A stretch of DNA of 64,000 bases from Hordeum vulgare subsp. vulgare (taxonomy: Eukaryota; Streptophyta; Magnoliopsida; Poales; Poaceae), in contig NC_058518.1 of NCBI RefSeq assembly GCF_904849725.1, positions 211,246,741 through 211,310,740 of the forward strand. The letters are read 5' to 3'. This document shows positions 32,539 to 44,300 of the stretch, one piece after another; positions within the stretch are counted from its first letter, which is position 1; every line of letters starts with the position of its first letter. Made by a program: the position numbers and the translations under genes. The notes under the pieces are model-generated. The model did no database searches. It saw nothing but the letters and a program-made list of their open reading frames with translations, and was not told where the DNA came from.

Positions 32539-32835
32539 GTAGCCTATGGGCCCACATTGGGCACGAATCCTCCCGACGGGAGGGGCGAGGCAACGTGGGC
32601 CCCAACTACCTGTGGGCCACACACACACGGTGATCGAACAGTCATGGGGTGCCCTTGCTGCTCCCCACGATGCATGTGTAACTGCCCTGAGTGGGCATAA
32701 AGCCTGCATGCATAGTTGGCCCGTCATTGCTCTCCCTTGCGTACGATTGTTCTCTCACAAGGTCGTCTCAAGCCTCCAAGCAAAGAGGGCGAGGGAATGA
32801 CGGAGGAAGAGGGACACTAGCCACCGGAACCCGCC
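32539..32835 (-). other. 3' untranslated region of A
   Basis: Between LTR and antisense ORF. GC-rich with a short CA tract at 32620-32629. No clear polypurine tract is seen next to the LTR. Confidence 0.4.
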
Positions 32836-35640
32836 TTGGGTAGGTCCACGGTGATGAATCACAAAGGGCTCGATAAGATCCTCCCTATGGTCATGGCCGG
32901 CTCGAGCGATTGGGGGCCAACCAAGATCTTACTGGCCTCGGCCCCCCTCGCCGAGCTGTCAGCAACCTCGGTCGCTCTTCACGTCCCAACGCTCTTCTCC
33001 AGCCTGCTTCCCCCATTCTCGGAGTTCTTCAAGGTCGTTCTCGCACATTACCACATTCATGCACTGAACCTTGACCCGAAGTCCATTCTCCCCCTCTCAT
33101 CTTTCGCCTTCCTCTCCGAGGCCTTTCTTGGCATCCCTCCTTCAGTGGCATTGCTTCGGCACTTCTTCTCCCTCTAGCTGACCGCACCCAAATAGTGCTC
33201 CGGGTGCGAGTCCTTCCAGGTCGCGGACGCGACGGCAGGTGAGTGCATCGAGATGGAGATCGATCACTTTGCCGAGGGTTTCACGCGGTAGTGGATGTTC
33301 GTGGACGGAGGGCATTACAGCCACCTGCGGCTGAACCCGTCCCTTCCATCAATGCTAAGCTCTAGGTGGGAGCACGCGTGACTCGACGACTTGCGGTTTT
33401 CGTTGGTGCGGGGGAGATTGAAGGCCTTGAGGGAAGCGGGGGTAGCTGCCACCCTAATGGCGAGGGAGTTCCTCAGGCCGCGGATTGCCCTGCTTTAACG
33501 TCACTCCCGTCCAAGGTGGACCTTCTTCGGGATGAATGATCCCATGCGGCTCCATCGGAGGCGCCTGCCGGTCGACACGCTCAACAGGGTGCTCTAGATC
33601 CTCCTCGGCAAAACCTTTAGCGGCCTCCCCACTCAGGGCGTCCCTTGTACAAGTACAAGGACGGAGGAGACTTTGCCTGGGCGATGCCCCTCTTTGATCA
33701 GTAGGGGTCGTTTCCCGGAGGCCACGATGGCACTCAGGACGCACCTGTCCTGGTGGCTTTCGAGGAGGGTGCTTTGATAGTCCCGGAGCCTACAGCAGCG
33801 GCAGGTCGGGGTGGCGGGCCTACGCCTTTGGCCCGATCCAAGGGCAGCGTTTGGCCCCTGCCGAAGGTGCTGAAGACGAGGAGATGGTATATCAATGATG
33901 AGTGAGCGCCACCCCTTCATTTCCCTTACTTCCCCACTTTAGCTTAGGTGTGACTGGTCCCTCCGTCATGCAGGCTTCCGATGAGAAAAAGGGTCAGCAA
34001 GCCCCCTGGCCCAGCACGTGTCGTCTCGTGGCCGGGGCTGGGGGGAGTGTCCCAGGCGGGTCACACTACCGCACGAGCCATGCACCTAGTTGCGATGCAA
34101 CCCCTCCCTCACCGGGCGAGGCCGCGAGGAGATGGGAATCGACTTCCCCGGCATCTCCCGCACGGAGCTTTCCGGGTGAGGACATGCTGAAGGGATTGAA
34201 GCCCCGAGTCGCCCCCGGCGCCCCATCATACACCGTAGGCGATTCCGAGGAGCCCGCCACCCCGGACGGGGCCTCGAGCACCTTGCGCACGTCGCCCAAC
34301 CCTGGTGGGTCGGGGCGAGCATCAACCAGATCCCAACCCCCACCACAAGGAGCCGGAGCTTCCGGGGCCTTGCCCACGAGCGGAAGTGTTGGGCCCGAGC
34401 CGTACTGGGTCCTGGAGCTCGCCGCTTTGTGGACCTTAGTCCGCCACGACCTCCTGAGGAACACCTCGAACATGGTGCAGCATCTTGGGGCGGAGCTTCG
34501 GGACGTAGACGTACGCTTTGCCGAGGAACGCCTGCACCTTCGAAGTGTTCGTCGCCACGGCGAGAGAGGCATGTGAGCGCGCCTTCGATGAGGCAATGCA
34601 AGGCCACCAGGCCCACGAGTGCGAACTCCAAGCTTCGAACGCAACTTTCGAACAACACCTTGATGGGCGGAGGGTCGAGGCGGAGGAAGCCCGTGAGCTC
34701 ACCCTTTGCGAGGTAGACCTCCGAACCCTCGAACAACAGCTTGCATTAGTGTCGAGGAGCTGGCCTTGGAGCGCGAGCGACTTGAGGCACTGGACCGGGA
34801 GATTGCCAGCACCGAGGTCACCTCCACCCAACAAGCAGAAAAGATCCAAGGGGATGCCGAAGGTTGGGTCGAGCAGGCCCACGAGGATTCCAGAAACAGG
34901 CTGCAACTGCAGGTGAGCCACTTCATGGCTCGATGCTTAGAGATGCAGCACGAGATAGACAGCCACAAGGAGGCCCTTACCCTTGTAGGAGGCTGGGAGG
35001 AGGTTGCACATCGGGCTCCGGCTATTGCCGCGGCCGAGCTAGCGTCGCTTTGGGGGAAAGTGAGCGGCACCGCTTCCCTTGTGGAGTGGGAGACCGACAA
35101 ATCGAGGAAGGCCCGGGGGCTTCAACTCCAGCGCTCGAAGATGTTCCTAGGCCACGAGCGGATGGTGCTCTCAACCCTGGGTTTCATCTGCAGGGGAAGC
35201 ATCCCTAGCCTCCTCGTGCCTGATGAAACCGGTTACCTTGACTTTTTCACCAAGGTCGTGGAACAGCTTAATGTGGGTGCCCAAGAAGTGGGGGCCGTGA
35301 TCGAGGAAGAAAGTCGCGATCTTCTTCCCTGGCGCTGACGCGCCTCTTCAACAACCTCTTCCATATCGATCCTTACTTCAATTTCGAGACCGTGAGGGCC
35401 CCCATCCCTGAGGCGAGCAAGGGCACCCTGGGGAAGGCGGTGAAGGACCACATCGATGCGCTGAGGGTGCAGTTGCCCCCCCCCCCACCCTCCCCACGGC
35501 TTCGATGGTCAGGGGGTGCCGAGGGTCATGCGGTCGATGAAGGCGATGATAAAGCTGAACTCTACGGGGATGACGATGATGGCGATGAGAGTTCGTGTCC
35601 CTCTAGGCCTCCCAGACCCCGTGGCCATGCTGGCTTTTAA
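32836..35640 (+). pseudogene. Antisense ORF of element A
   Basis: Plus strand, opposite to gag-pol of A. The first 114 codons (32836-33177) carry the N-terminal domain, LLPPFSEFFKVVLAHY and ALLRHFFSL, like Pfam Transposase_28. After a broken stretch come a Pro/Ser-rich linker (33902-34576), a long coiled coil (34518-34916 and 34706-35338) and the motif GYLDFFTKVVEQLNVG (about 35233-35280), then an acidic end with DDDDGDE-like sequence near 35566-35590. At least three frame changes occur. Function is unknown. The same plan is seen in G-b, B and D. Confidence 0.7.
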
Positions 35641-36027
35641 TCCCGCCAAGGCGTGAAGCCAGCAGCTTTTCCTTGAACTTCCTACCCTTATCATGAATGT
35701 TTGTTTTTGTATGGGTTCTGCTGCCTGTGTTTCTATTTTATAGCTTGTGTCGTTCGACGTGTAGCCCGTATGGAGGTTGGCTGCCACCTGGCAACCAGGC
35801 TGCGAGCACCTGTGTAGGGACAAGCAGCGAGGGTGTCTGGGACAGGTCGAGGCCCTCCCCAGGCATGTGCTGGATAGGTCGTCATTCGTGAGGTGTCGCG
35901 CTTTCACGTGAGGCACCATGCTTAGGGGGCACAACGTATGCTTGTCGACTCGCTTTTGTTCTTCGTGCAACGAAATTAGGTGCTAAGGTCTTGGCAAGGT
36001 GGTGCGTGCGGGAATAGACTCGTAGAC
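35641..36027 (-). other. Spacer of A left of B insertion
   Basis: No domain seen. It ends with TAGAC (36023-36027), the target-site copy for B. Confidence 0.5.
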
Positions 36028-36282
36028 TATCGGTGCACTAAAGACTGGGGTCTCTAGTGCCTCGTACTAGGGCGCGGACACCGGAAGCCCCTCCACAGAG
36101 GCAAGGCGCGTCGCTGGAGCTTAGGGCGGAAGCATGACTCAGAAGCCACCAAGTACAGATTGCAAGCCCCCCGGCAAGCACTCACCTGCTAGGAAAGAAG
36201 AAGAGACCCCGACAAGAACTCCCTGCCGAGGGGATAGACGATGCCAGGGCGAGACCCTCCCGCCGAGGGAGAAGGACTGATC

Positions 36283-36305
36283 CCCGGCAAGCCACCCTTG
36301 CCGGG
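36283..36305. repeat. Hairpin in U3 of B 5' LTR
   Basis: CCCGGCAAG and CTTGCCGGG separated by CCACC: a perfect 9-bp stem. A second, slightly imperfect CCCGGCAAGG/CCCTGCCGGG pair follows at about 36362-36385. The first is kept unchanged in the 3' LTR at 55308-55330. Confidence 0.75.
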
Positions 36306-36674
36306 AAGATTGATAAGGCATCGGCAGGCCATCACCTCCATCCCGAGAGGAACAGGAAGACCCCCGGCAAGGTAACCCTGCCGGGAAGGAAGAGAAAGCC
36401 AGAGGAGAGACGCAGGCCCAGGGCACCCTCGCGACCTCTGAATGCATCCACCGACGAACACGACACCACTGATGCATGGACCACGCGTCCGCCCGCACGC
36501 CAGCACAACACCCCAAAGTTCCCACGTGTGGGTACGTGTCCGCCCCCCCTGACGAGGTCAGGGAAGTTTTCGAAGCACTTAATGCACTGCAGTAACACTG
36601 GAACTGTCGGTCGGCGTTGTTTCACTCGTGAACTCACCGTTCACCCACTGAGCCACTTTGGTGACCCCTTCTCC

Positions 36675-36681
36675 TATAAAA
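36675..36681 (+). promoter_or_regulatory. TATA box of B 5' LTR
   Basis: TATAAAA in CTCCTATAAAAGGAGG. In the 3' LTR the same place reads TATGAAA (55700-55706). Confidence 0.65.
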
Positions 36682-36949
36682 GGAGGCCCGAGGCTCAGTA
36701 GTAAGGACTTTTGGCTTTTTGACCAATCGAATGGTTGTAAAGAGGGACAAATCTACAGTAACCCAAAGTGAATAACTAAAGGCATGCAGGAGTAGGGTTT
36801 TTCGCACCACGCAGCACGAACGTGGGTAAAAATTACTTGCCGGGCCCTGACTATTGGTTCCACTCTTGCCGCAACCCCTCTCCCCGCCAAACCAGCAAAA
36901 AGGGGACCGTTGAGGCCCCCATAGGTATCGATCCCTTCACCGACATCTT

Positions 36950-36967
36950 TGGCACGCCAGGTAGGGG
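36950..36967 (+). other. Primer-binding site of B
   Basis: TGGCACGCCAGGTAGGGG, four bases inside the LTR end; close to the Tat consensus TGGCGCGCCAGGTAGGGG. Confidence 0.75.
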
Positions 36968-37031
36968 AAGGGGGGTCGCATCGACCTGATCTAGTGGTCA
37001 GCGGCCAGATTTCTTCATCCACACCACCGCC

Positions 37032-37414
37032 ATGGCTCCCAAGAGGAGGAGCGCGACGGCGGCCGAGACACCCGCATCCAGGGCACCTGCCGCGGCATAG
37101 GCAGTAGGGGGCACGGGCGCGGGAGTGGGAGGTGGAGCCCCAGAACTCCCACAGCATTCCGGAAATCAGACGCCGGCGAGGGGGATCATCCGTGGCTCAC
37201 GCGACCCCGCGCACGCCGGAACGTCCAAGGACAGAGATGCACGGCTAACCGGCGGCTTGGCTACTCCTAAGGACACTGGAGGGCCCGCGGCGAGGCATAC
37301 GCCAAGGCTTTCCAAGGCCACGCACGACGGGCGGCCCCAGGATGGCGACCCTTCGCCACCGCAACGATGAACTCCCGAATCTTAAACGCAGGACACACAC
37401 GGGAGGCAGACACG
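37032..37414 (+). pseudogene. gag: Gag N-terminus of B, split by element C
   Basis: Begins MAPKRRSATAAETP at 37032, 65 bases after the primer site. A TAG at about 37098 and further stops interrupt the Gly/Pro/Arg-rich N-terminal part. It is cut at 37414, and gag-like DNA resumes at 44301 after the target-site copy. The start motif matches that of element K. Confidence 0.6.
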
Positions 37415-39030
37415 TGATACGTCTCAAACGTATCTATAATTCTTGATGGTTTCACGCTGTTATCTTGCCTTCTTTTTATGTTTTATGTACATTTTATATC
37501 TTTTTGGGACTAACTTATTAATTCAGTGCCAAGTGTCAGTTCCTGTTTTTTCCGTGTTTTTGACTCTTTTCATATCTGATTTTGGAACGGAGTCCAAACG
37601 AAAGAAAAACCCCGAGATGATTTTTTTCCAAACGGAAGAAGTCCAGGGGGATTTTGGGCCAAGCCAGGTGGGCTCAAGGGAGCCCACCAGCCCCCACTCC
37701 GCCACCAGGGGGAGGCGGCACTGGGCAGGCTTTTGGCCTCCCTGGCCGCCCCCTGACCTAGGTCTTTGGCCTATAAATTCCCAAATATCCCACAAAAAAT
37801 CAGGGGAGCCTCGAAAATACTTTCCGCCGCCGCAAGCTTCCATTTCCGCGAGATCTCATCTGGAGACCCTTCCCGGCGCCCTGCCGGAGGAGACTTTGGA
37901 ATTGGAGGGCTTCTTCATCATCATCATCGCCCTCCAATGACTCGTGAGTAGTTCACTTCAGACCTACGGGTCCGTAGTTAGTATCTATATGGCTTCTTCT
38001 CTCTCTTGGATCTTCAATACAAAGTTCTCCATGATCTTCATGGAGATCTATCCGATGTAATCTTCTTTGGCGGTGTGTTTATCGAGATCCGATGAATTGT
38101 GGACTTGTTATCAGATTATCTATGATATATATTTGAGTCTTTGTTGATTTCTTATATGCATGATTTGATATCCTTGTAAGTCTCTCCGAGTCTTGGGTTT
38201 GGTTTGGCCAACTAGATCTATGATTCTTAAAACCGGAGAAGTGCTTGGTTTTGGGTTCTGCCATGTGGTGACCTTTCCCAGTGATAGTAGGGGCTGCATG
38301 GCACACATCAAGCAGTTTCCATCAAGGATAAAAAGATTGGGTTTTTAACATTGGTTTGAGATTATCCCTCTACATCATGTCATCTTGCTTAAGGCGTTAC
38401 TCTGTTCTTATGGACTTAATACACTAGATGCATGCTGGATAGCGGATGACGTGTGGAGTAATAGTAGTAGATGCAGAAAGTATCTGTCTACTTGTTTCAG
38501 ACGTGATGCCTATAGAAATAATCATTGCATAGATATCGTCACGACTCTGCACAGTTCTATCAATTGCTCGACAGTAAATTGTTCACCCTCCGTCTATTTG
38601 CTTTCATGAGAGAAGCCACTAGTAAACACTACGGCCCCCGGTTCTATTCACATCCATCGTTTACAACTCCTCTTTTACTTTGCTTTGTTACTTTGTTGCT
38701 TTCAGTTCTCACATGGCAAACAATCTATAAGGGATTGACAACCCCTTCATAGCGTTGGGTGCAAGCTTTTGTGTTTGTGCAGGATCTTGAGATACTCTTC
38801 CGCCGGATTGATACCTTGGTTCTCAATCTGAGGGAAATACTTACCGCCGTTGTGCTACATCACCCTTTCCGCTTCGAGGAAACAACAACGCAAGGCTCCA
38901 AGGCCATGGGGGAAATCCTTTGCATACTTGCCTAGGAAGTCCCTTAAGGCGTAGCCATAGCTGAAGGATTCCTGGTGCCGTCGACACAACTATTTCGAGC
39001 TCCGTTGCAAGGGATACACAACAAACATCA
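37415..39030 (+). repeat. 5' LTR of C
   Basis: TGATACGTCTCAAACG to CAAACATCA. Nearly collinear with 42696-44300. Small differences include one fewer CAAGTGC unit near 37530 than in the 3' copy and an extra ~30 bases near 37700. Reading frames (such as 37443-37940) recur in neither a conserved nor a domain-bearing way. Confidence 0.93.
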
Positions 39031-39040
39031 GAAGTATTTT

Positions 39041-39058
39041 TGGCGCCGTTGCCGGGGA
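39041..39058 (+). other. Primer-binding site of C (tRNA-Asp type)
   Basis: TGGCGCCGTTGCCGGGGA, ten bases after the LTR end. It differs from the TGGCRCGCCAGGTAGGGG-type site of B, K and D. Confidence 0.85.
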
Positions 39059-39279
39059 GAAGAAATCAAGATCTATCCAAGTAGGTCTCACAAACTCTTC
39101 TCTTGCATTTACTTTTGTTGCCAGTTGCCTCTCGTTTTCCTCTCCCTCACTTCACATTTGGCATTTTCATTCGCCTTTCGCCTTCGCCATTTTCTTTTGC
39201 CTTTGTCGGTTTTCTTCCTCGCTTGTGTGCCTTGTGCCCTCAATATGCTTGCATCTTCGCTTGCTGAAAATCTAGTGAT

Positions 39280-39753
39280 ATGGATCCTCATCCACTTGCT
39301 AGTCTCTTTAAGAGAGCCACTCGTGTGGAACAAATTGCTATTGAGTTGAGGGCGATTGACTATTTCTTTAGAGTTTTGCGTAAGATGCGTGAATCTGAAA
39401 ATTGTGAGGAAGAAATTCATGAAGTGATTCACGAGGGCTCCTTGTATGAAAAGCATGACTGCAATGATTTCACTATAAATCCTATTAGTGACAATCATGC
39501 TAAAAATATGCAAAACCCTAAGCTTGGAGATGCTAGTTTTTCTTTGTCCACTACTTGTTGCAATAATCATGATTGGGGTGATGATCTTTCTTATGCTCTT
39601 GAAAATTTGTTCAAACCCCATGATGAATATGATATTTGCAATAATATTCGAAGTGGGTTTGGAGACGCCATGACTTTAGTTGATGACAATCCCACTATTT
39701 TTGAAGAGCGTCAACTTTGCATGCATGTGGATCATGAAAAGAATATCCTATGA
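39280..39753 (+). CDS. 157-codon ORF of element C, function unknown
   Basis: Starts MDPHPLASLFKRATRVEQ about 220 bases after the primer site, the position of gag in related elements, and stays open to a TGA at 39751-39753. It is acidic, rich in Asn, Asp, Glu and Cys (TTCCNNHDW near residue 90), with no zinc knuckle or gag core recognised. It may be the N-terminal part of an Athila-type gag left after a deletion, or an element-specific protein. Its openness in an otherwise decayed stack is notable. Confidence 0.55.
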   Translation: MDPHPLASLFKRATRVEQIAIELRAIDYFFRVLRKMRESENCEEEIHEVIHEGSLYEKHDCNDFTINPISDNHAKNMQNPKLGDASFSLSTTCCNNHDWGDDLSYALENLFKPHDEYDICNNIRSGFGDAMTLVDDNPTIFEERQLCMHVDHEKNIL

Positions 39754-42695
39754 GATAGCTATATCGTTGAATTTGAATATGATCCCACATGTAATTGCTA
39801 TGAGACAGGAAAATATTTTGGTAGAAACTTTCATGTTACTAAATTACCTCTCGTTATGTTGAGATTGCTATTGTCTCTTTCTTCTTCCTTGCATATGTCA
39901 ACTATTGGTTGTCTTGACAATTTGTTTTCCTATAAAATGCCTATGCATAGGATGTATGTTAGACTTAGATGTAGTTTTCACACGATTTAGGATGCTCTCG
40001 TTATGCTTCAATTCTTGTCTTTTGTGAGAGCATCATTGAATGCCTAGTTAAGGGCGTTAAACAAAAGCGCTTGTTGGGAGGCAACCCAACGATCTATCAT
40101 TTTTCTTTCTGCTTTGTGTTTTACACACTTTCATAATTCTGTTATGATAGTGTTTTTTGTGTTTCTTTTTGCGTTTGTGCCAAGCAAAACCGTTATGATT
40201 AGTCTTGGGGATGATCGTTTGGTCATGCTTGAAAAGACAGAAACTTTCTGCTCACGAAAAGAATTTTCGTTTTTGTTCTGTAAGAGATTTGGAGTTGATT
40301 CTTTTTGCTGATGATTTCTACGCAAATTCTTCAGAATGTCGTAATGTTTCAGAATTTTTGAAGTACCATAGGTATACGAAACATACAGATTGCTACAGAC
40401 TGGTCTGCAGTTAACAGATTCTGTTTTTGTTGTATTGGTTGCTTATTTTGATGAAACTATGGATAGTATCGGGGGGTATTAGCCATGGAAGATTGAAAGC
40501 ACAGTAAACCAACATCAGCACAAGTAGAATTTAAGTTTTCTACAGTACCTAAGGAAGTGGTGGTTTGCTTTCTTGTACTAATGTTATCGCTAGTTTCTGT
40601 TTAAGTTTCGTGTTGTGAAGTTTTCAAGTTTTGGGTGAAGTTCTTATGGACAAAGAGATAAAAGAGTGGCAAGAGCTCAAGCTTGGGGATGCCCAAGGAA
40701 CCCCAAGAGATTCAAGGATGATGAAAAAGCCTAAGCTTGGGGATGCCCCGGGAAGGCATCCCCTCTCTCGTCTTCAATCCGTCGGTAACGTTACTTGGGG
40801 CTATGTTTTTATTCACCACATGTTATGTGTTTTTTCTTGGAGCGTCTTGTATCGTAGGGGTCTTTTATTTTTGTTGTGTCACAATCATCCTTAGTGCACA
40901 CCTAGAGAGAGAGACATGCACTCACTGTGATTTTGTCGAGCTTCACTTATATCTTTTGGTAGACAATTCAGCTCACTTGTGCTTCACTTATATCTTTTGA
41001 GCTAGATACTTTTGCTCTATGTGCTTCACTTATATCTTTTAGAGCGCAGCGGTGCGTGGCTTGGTAGTTGATCTATGTTTTTAAAGTAGTCTCAAAAGGG
41101 GTAGTTATCCAAAGGGATACGAAAACTTCCACCTTCATGTGCATTGAATAGTTAGAGAAGTTTGATTCATCTCAATTAGTTTTGAGTTGTGGTTATGGTA
41201 ATATTGAAGTCATGCTAGTAAGGTGTTGTGGATCTAGAAATACTTGTGTTGAAGTTAGTGATTCCCGTAGCATGCACGTATGGTGAACCGCTATGTGATG
41301 AAATCTGAGCATGATTAGTATATTGATTGTCATCCTTTGCGTGGCGGTTGGGATCGCGCGATGGTTTATACCTACCAACCCTTCCCCTAGGAGTATGCGT
41401 TGAATGCTTTGTTTCGATTACTAATAAAAATTTTGCAACAAGTATATGAGTTCTTCATGACTAATGTTGAGTCCATGGTTTAGATGCACTTTCACCTTCC
41501 ACCATCACTATCTTCTTAGTGCCGCGCAATTTTCGCCGGTGCACAAAACCCACCATTAGCCTCCCTCAAAACAGCCACCATACCTACCTACTATGGCTTT
41601 TGCAAAGTCATTCCGAGATATATTGCCATGAAACTACCACCATGACATGTGCCGCCACGTCTACATTGCCTTTGCATGATCGTAAGATAGCTAGCATGAT
41701 GTTTCCATTGATGTCTATGCCATGCTAGATCATTGCCACGGTACACTACCGAAGGCATTCCATATAGAGTCATAATTTCTCTAAGTTTTGAGTTGAAAGT
41801 GTGATAATCATCATTATTGGAGCATTGTCCCATGTGAGGAAATAAAAGAGGCCAAAGAAGCCCACAAAAAAAAGAGGCCAAAGAGCCCACCAAAAAAAAA
41901 GAGAGAAAAAGAGAGAAGGGACAATGCTACCACTTTTTCCACACTTGTGCATATTGAGCACCATGATCTTCATGATCTAGAGTCTCTCGTTTTGTCATCA
42001 CCATATAGCTAGTGGGAAATTTTCATTATATAACTTGGCTTTTATATTCCAATGATAGGCTTCCTCAAAATTGCCTTAGGTCTTCGTGAGAAAGCAAGTT
42101 GGATGCACACCCACTAGTTTTCTTTACAAGCTTTCACATACTTGTAGCTCTAGTGCATCATTTGTATGACAATCCCTACTCATTCACATTGATATCTATT
42201 GATGATCATATCCACAACTCATTGATATGCCTAGTTAATGTGACTATCTTCTCCTTTTTGTCTTGCAACCTCCACCACATTCCACACCATCTATAGTGCT
42301 ATAGCCATGGCTCACTCTCATGTATTGCGTGAGAGTTGAAAATGTTTGAGAAAGTAAAGGTGTCAAACAATTACTTGGCCAATACCGGGGTTGTGCATGA
42401 TTTAAATTCGTTGTGCAATGATGATAGAGCATAGCCAAACTATTTGCTTTTGTAGGGATAACTTTCTTTTGGCCTTGTTATTTTGAAAGTTCATGATTAC
42501 TTTGCTGGTTTGCTTGAATTATTATTGTTTCCATGTCAATAGCAAACTATTGTTTTGAATCTAATGGATCTGAACATTCACGTCACATCAGAGGAATTAC
42601 AAAGGACACCTATGCTAGGTAGCATGAAAGCATGAAAAATTCATTCTTATCACTTCCCTACTCGAGGACGAGCAGGAGTTAAGCTTGGGGATGCT
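39754..42695 (+). other. Non-coding interior of C
   Basis: About 2.9 kb with no domain. It includes GCGCTTGTTGGGAGGCAACC (40068-40087), a stretch recurring in Triticeae Gypsy interiors, repeats of AGCTTGGGGATGCC (40680 and 40734), a three-unit repeat at 40939 and a duplicated AAGAGGCCAAAG...CCCAC-poly(A) unit at 41846-41905. Several short frames occur, none convincing. Confidence 0.6.
40939..41042 (+). repeat. ~42-bp tandem repeat in C
   Basis: CTTCACTTATATCTTTT begins near 40941, 40982 and 41024, with diverged sequence between. Three units. Confidence 0.75.
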
Positions 42696-44300
42696 TGATA
42701 CGTCTCAAACGTATCTATAATTTTTGATGGTTTCACGCTGTTACTTGCCTTCTCTGTATGTTTTATGTACCTTTTTATATCTTTTTGGGACTAACTTATT
42801 AATTCAGTGCCAAGTGCCAAGTGCCAGTTCCTGTTTTTTCTGTGTTTTTGACTCTTTTCAGATCTGATTTTGGAACGGAGTCCAAATGGAAGAAAAACCC
42901 CGAAATGATTTTTTACCGAATGGAAGAAGTCCAGGGGGCTTTTGGGACAAGCTAGGTGGGCTCCAGGGAGCCCACAAGCCCTCACTCCAAGTGGGCAGGC
43001 TTGTGGCCTCCTCGGCCGCCTCCTGACCTAGGTCTTTGGCCTATAAATTCCTAAATATTCCGCAAAAATGAGGGGAGCCTCGAAAATACTTTTCCGCCGC
43101 CGCAAGCTTCCGTTTCCGCGAGATCTCATCTGGAGACCCTTCCCGGCGCCCTGCCGGAGGGGACTTTGGAGTTGGAGGGCTTTGTCATCATCATCATCGC
43201 CCCTCCAATGACTCGTGAGTAGTTCACTTCAGACCTACAGGTCCGTAGTTAGTAGCTAGATGGCTTCTTCTCTCTATTGGATCTTCAATACAAAGTTCTC
43301 CATGATCTTCATGGAGATCTATCCGATGTAATCTTCTTTGGCGATGTGTTTGTCGAGATCCGATGAATTGTGGACTTGTGATCAGATTATCTATGATATA
43401 TATTTGAGCCTTTGCTGATTTCTTATATGCATGATTTGATATCCTTGTAAGTCTCTCCGAGTCTTGGGTTTTGTTTGGCCAACTAGATCTATGATTCTTA
43501 AAATGGGAGAAGTGCTTGGTTTTGGGTTCTGCCATGTGGTGACCTTTCCCAGTGACAGTAGGGGCATCAAGGCACAAATCAAGCAGTTGCCATAAGGGTA
43601 AAAAGATGGTGTTTTTATCATTGGTTTGAGATTATCCCTCTACATCACGTCATCTTGCTTAAGGCGTTACTCTGTTCTTATGGACTTAATACACTAGATG
43701 CATGCTGGATAGCGGTCGACGTGTGGAGTAATAGTAGTAGATGCAGAAAGTATCGGTCTACTTGTTTCGGACGTGATGCCTATAGAAATAATCATTGCAT
43801 AGATATCGTCACGACTCTCCACAGTTCTATCAATTCCTCGACAGTAATTTGTTCTCCCTCCATCTATTTGCTTTCATGAGAGAAGCCACTAGTAAACACT
43901 ACGGCCCCCGGGTCTATTCACATCCATCGTTTACAACTCCGCTTTTACTTTGCTTTGTTACTTTGTTGCTTTCAATTCTCACTTGGCAAACAATCTATAA
44001 GGGATTGACAACCCCTTCAAAGTGTTGGGTGCAAGCTTTTGTGTTTGTGCAGGATCTTGAGATACTCTTCCGCCGGATTGATACCTTGGTTCTCAAACTG
44101 AGGGAAATACTTACCGTCACTGTGCTACATCACCCTTTCCGCTTCGAGGGAACACCAATACAAGGCTCCAAGGCCACGGGGGAAATCCTTTGCATACTTG
44201 CCTAGGAAGTCCCTTAAGGCGTAGCCGTAGCTGAAGGATTCCTGGTGCCGTCGACACAACTATTTTTGGCGCCATTGCAAGGGATACACAGCAAACATCA
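42696..44300 (+). repeat. 3' LTR of C
   Basis: Starts TGATACGTCTCAAACG right after the polypurine tract and ends GCAAACATCA at 44300. It then gives way to gag-like DNA of B. Confidence 0.93.

Larger units (their letters stand above)
36028..36945 (+). repeat. 5' LTR of B
   Basis: 918 bases, TATCGGTGCACTAAAG to CTTCACCGACA. U3 is packed with CCCCGGCAAG and CTTGCCGGG motifs that form hairpins. TATAAAA at 36675-36681 precedes a stretch shared with the other LTR (GGAGGCCCGAGGCTCAG). Homologous to 55054-55969 along its full length. Confidence 0.92.
37415..44300 (+). mobile_element. Coding-poor LTR retrotransposon C (LARD-like, tRNA-Asp primer site)
   Basis: LTRs of 1616 and 1605 bases flank 3665 bases of interior. 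Flanking pentamers ACACG (37410-37414) and ACGCG (44301-44305) match at four of five bases. The primer site TGGCGCCGTTGCCGGGGA is the tRNA-Asp type used by Athila-like Gypsy elements. The interior has a 157-codon ORF but no gag, protease, RT or integrase, so it would depend on a relative. A polypurine stretch (AAGCTTGGGGATGC, 42681-42694) precedes the 3' LTR. It is the innermost and so the youngest of the A-B-C stack. Confidence 0.92.

Noticed and set aside
33142..33324. Cellular gene on the minus strand near the A antisense ORF
   Set aside because: Short frame in the broken part of the antisense ORF with no similarity to any known protein that I recognise.
34066..34921. Minus-strand frames of 160-216 codons
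   Set aside because: Shadows of the plus-strand antisense ORF of A, whose coiled coil is in the other strand; Ser/Arg/Pro-rich composition typical of a GC-rich reverse frame.
39041..39058. tRNA gene fragment
   Set aside because: Matches only the complement of a tRNA 3' end beside an LTR, which is a primer-binding site; no cloverleaf follows.
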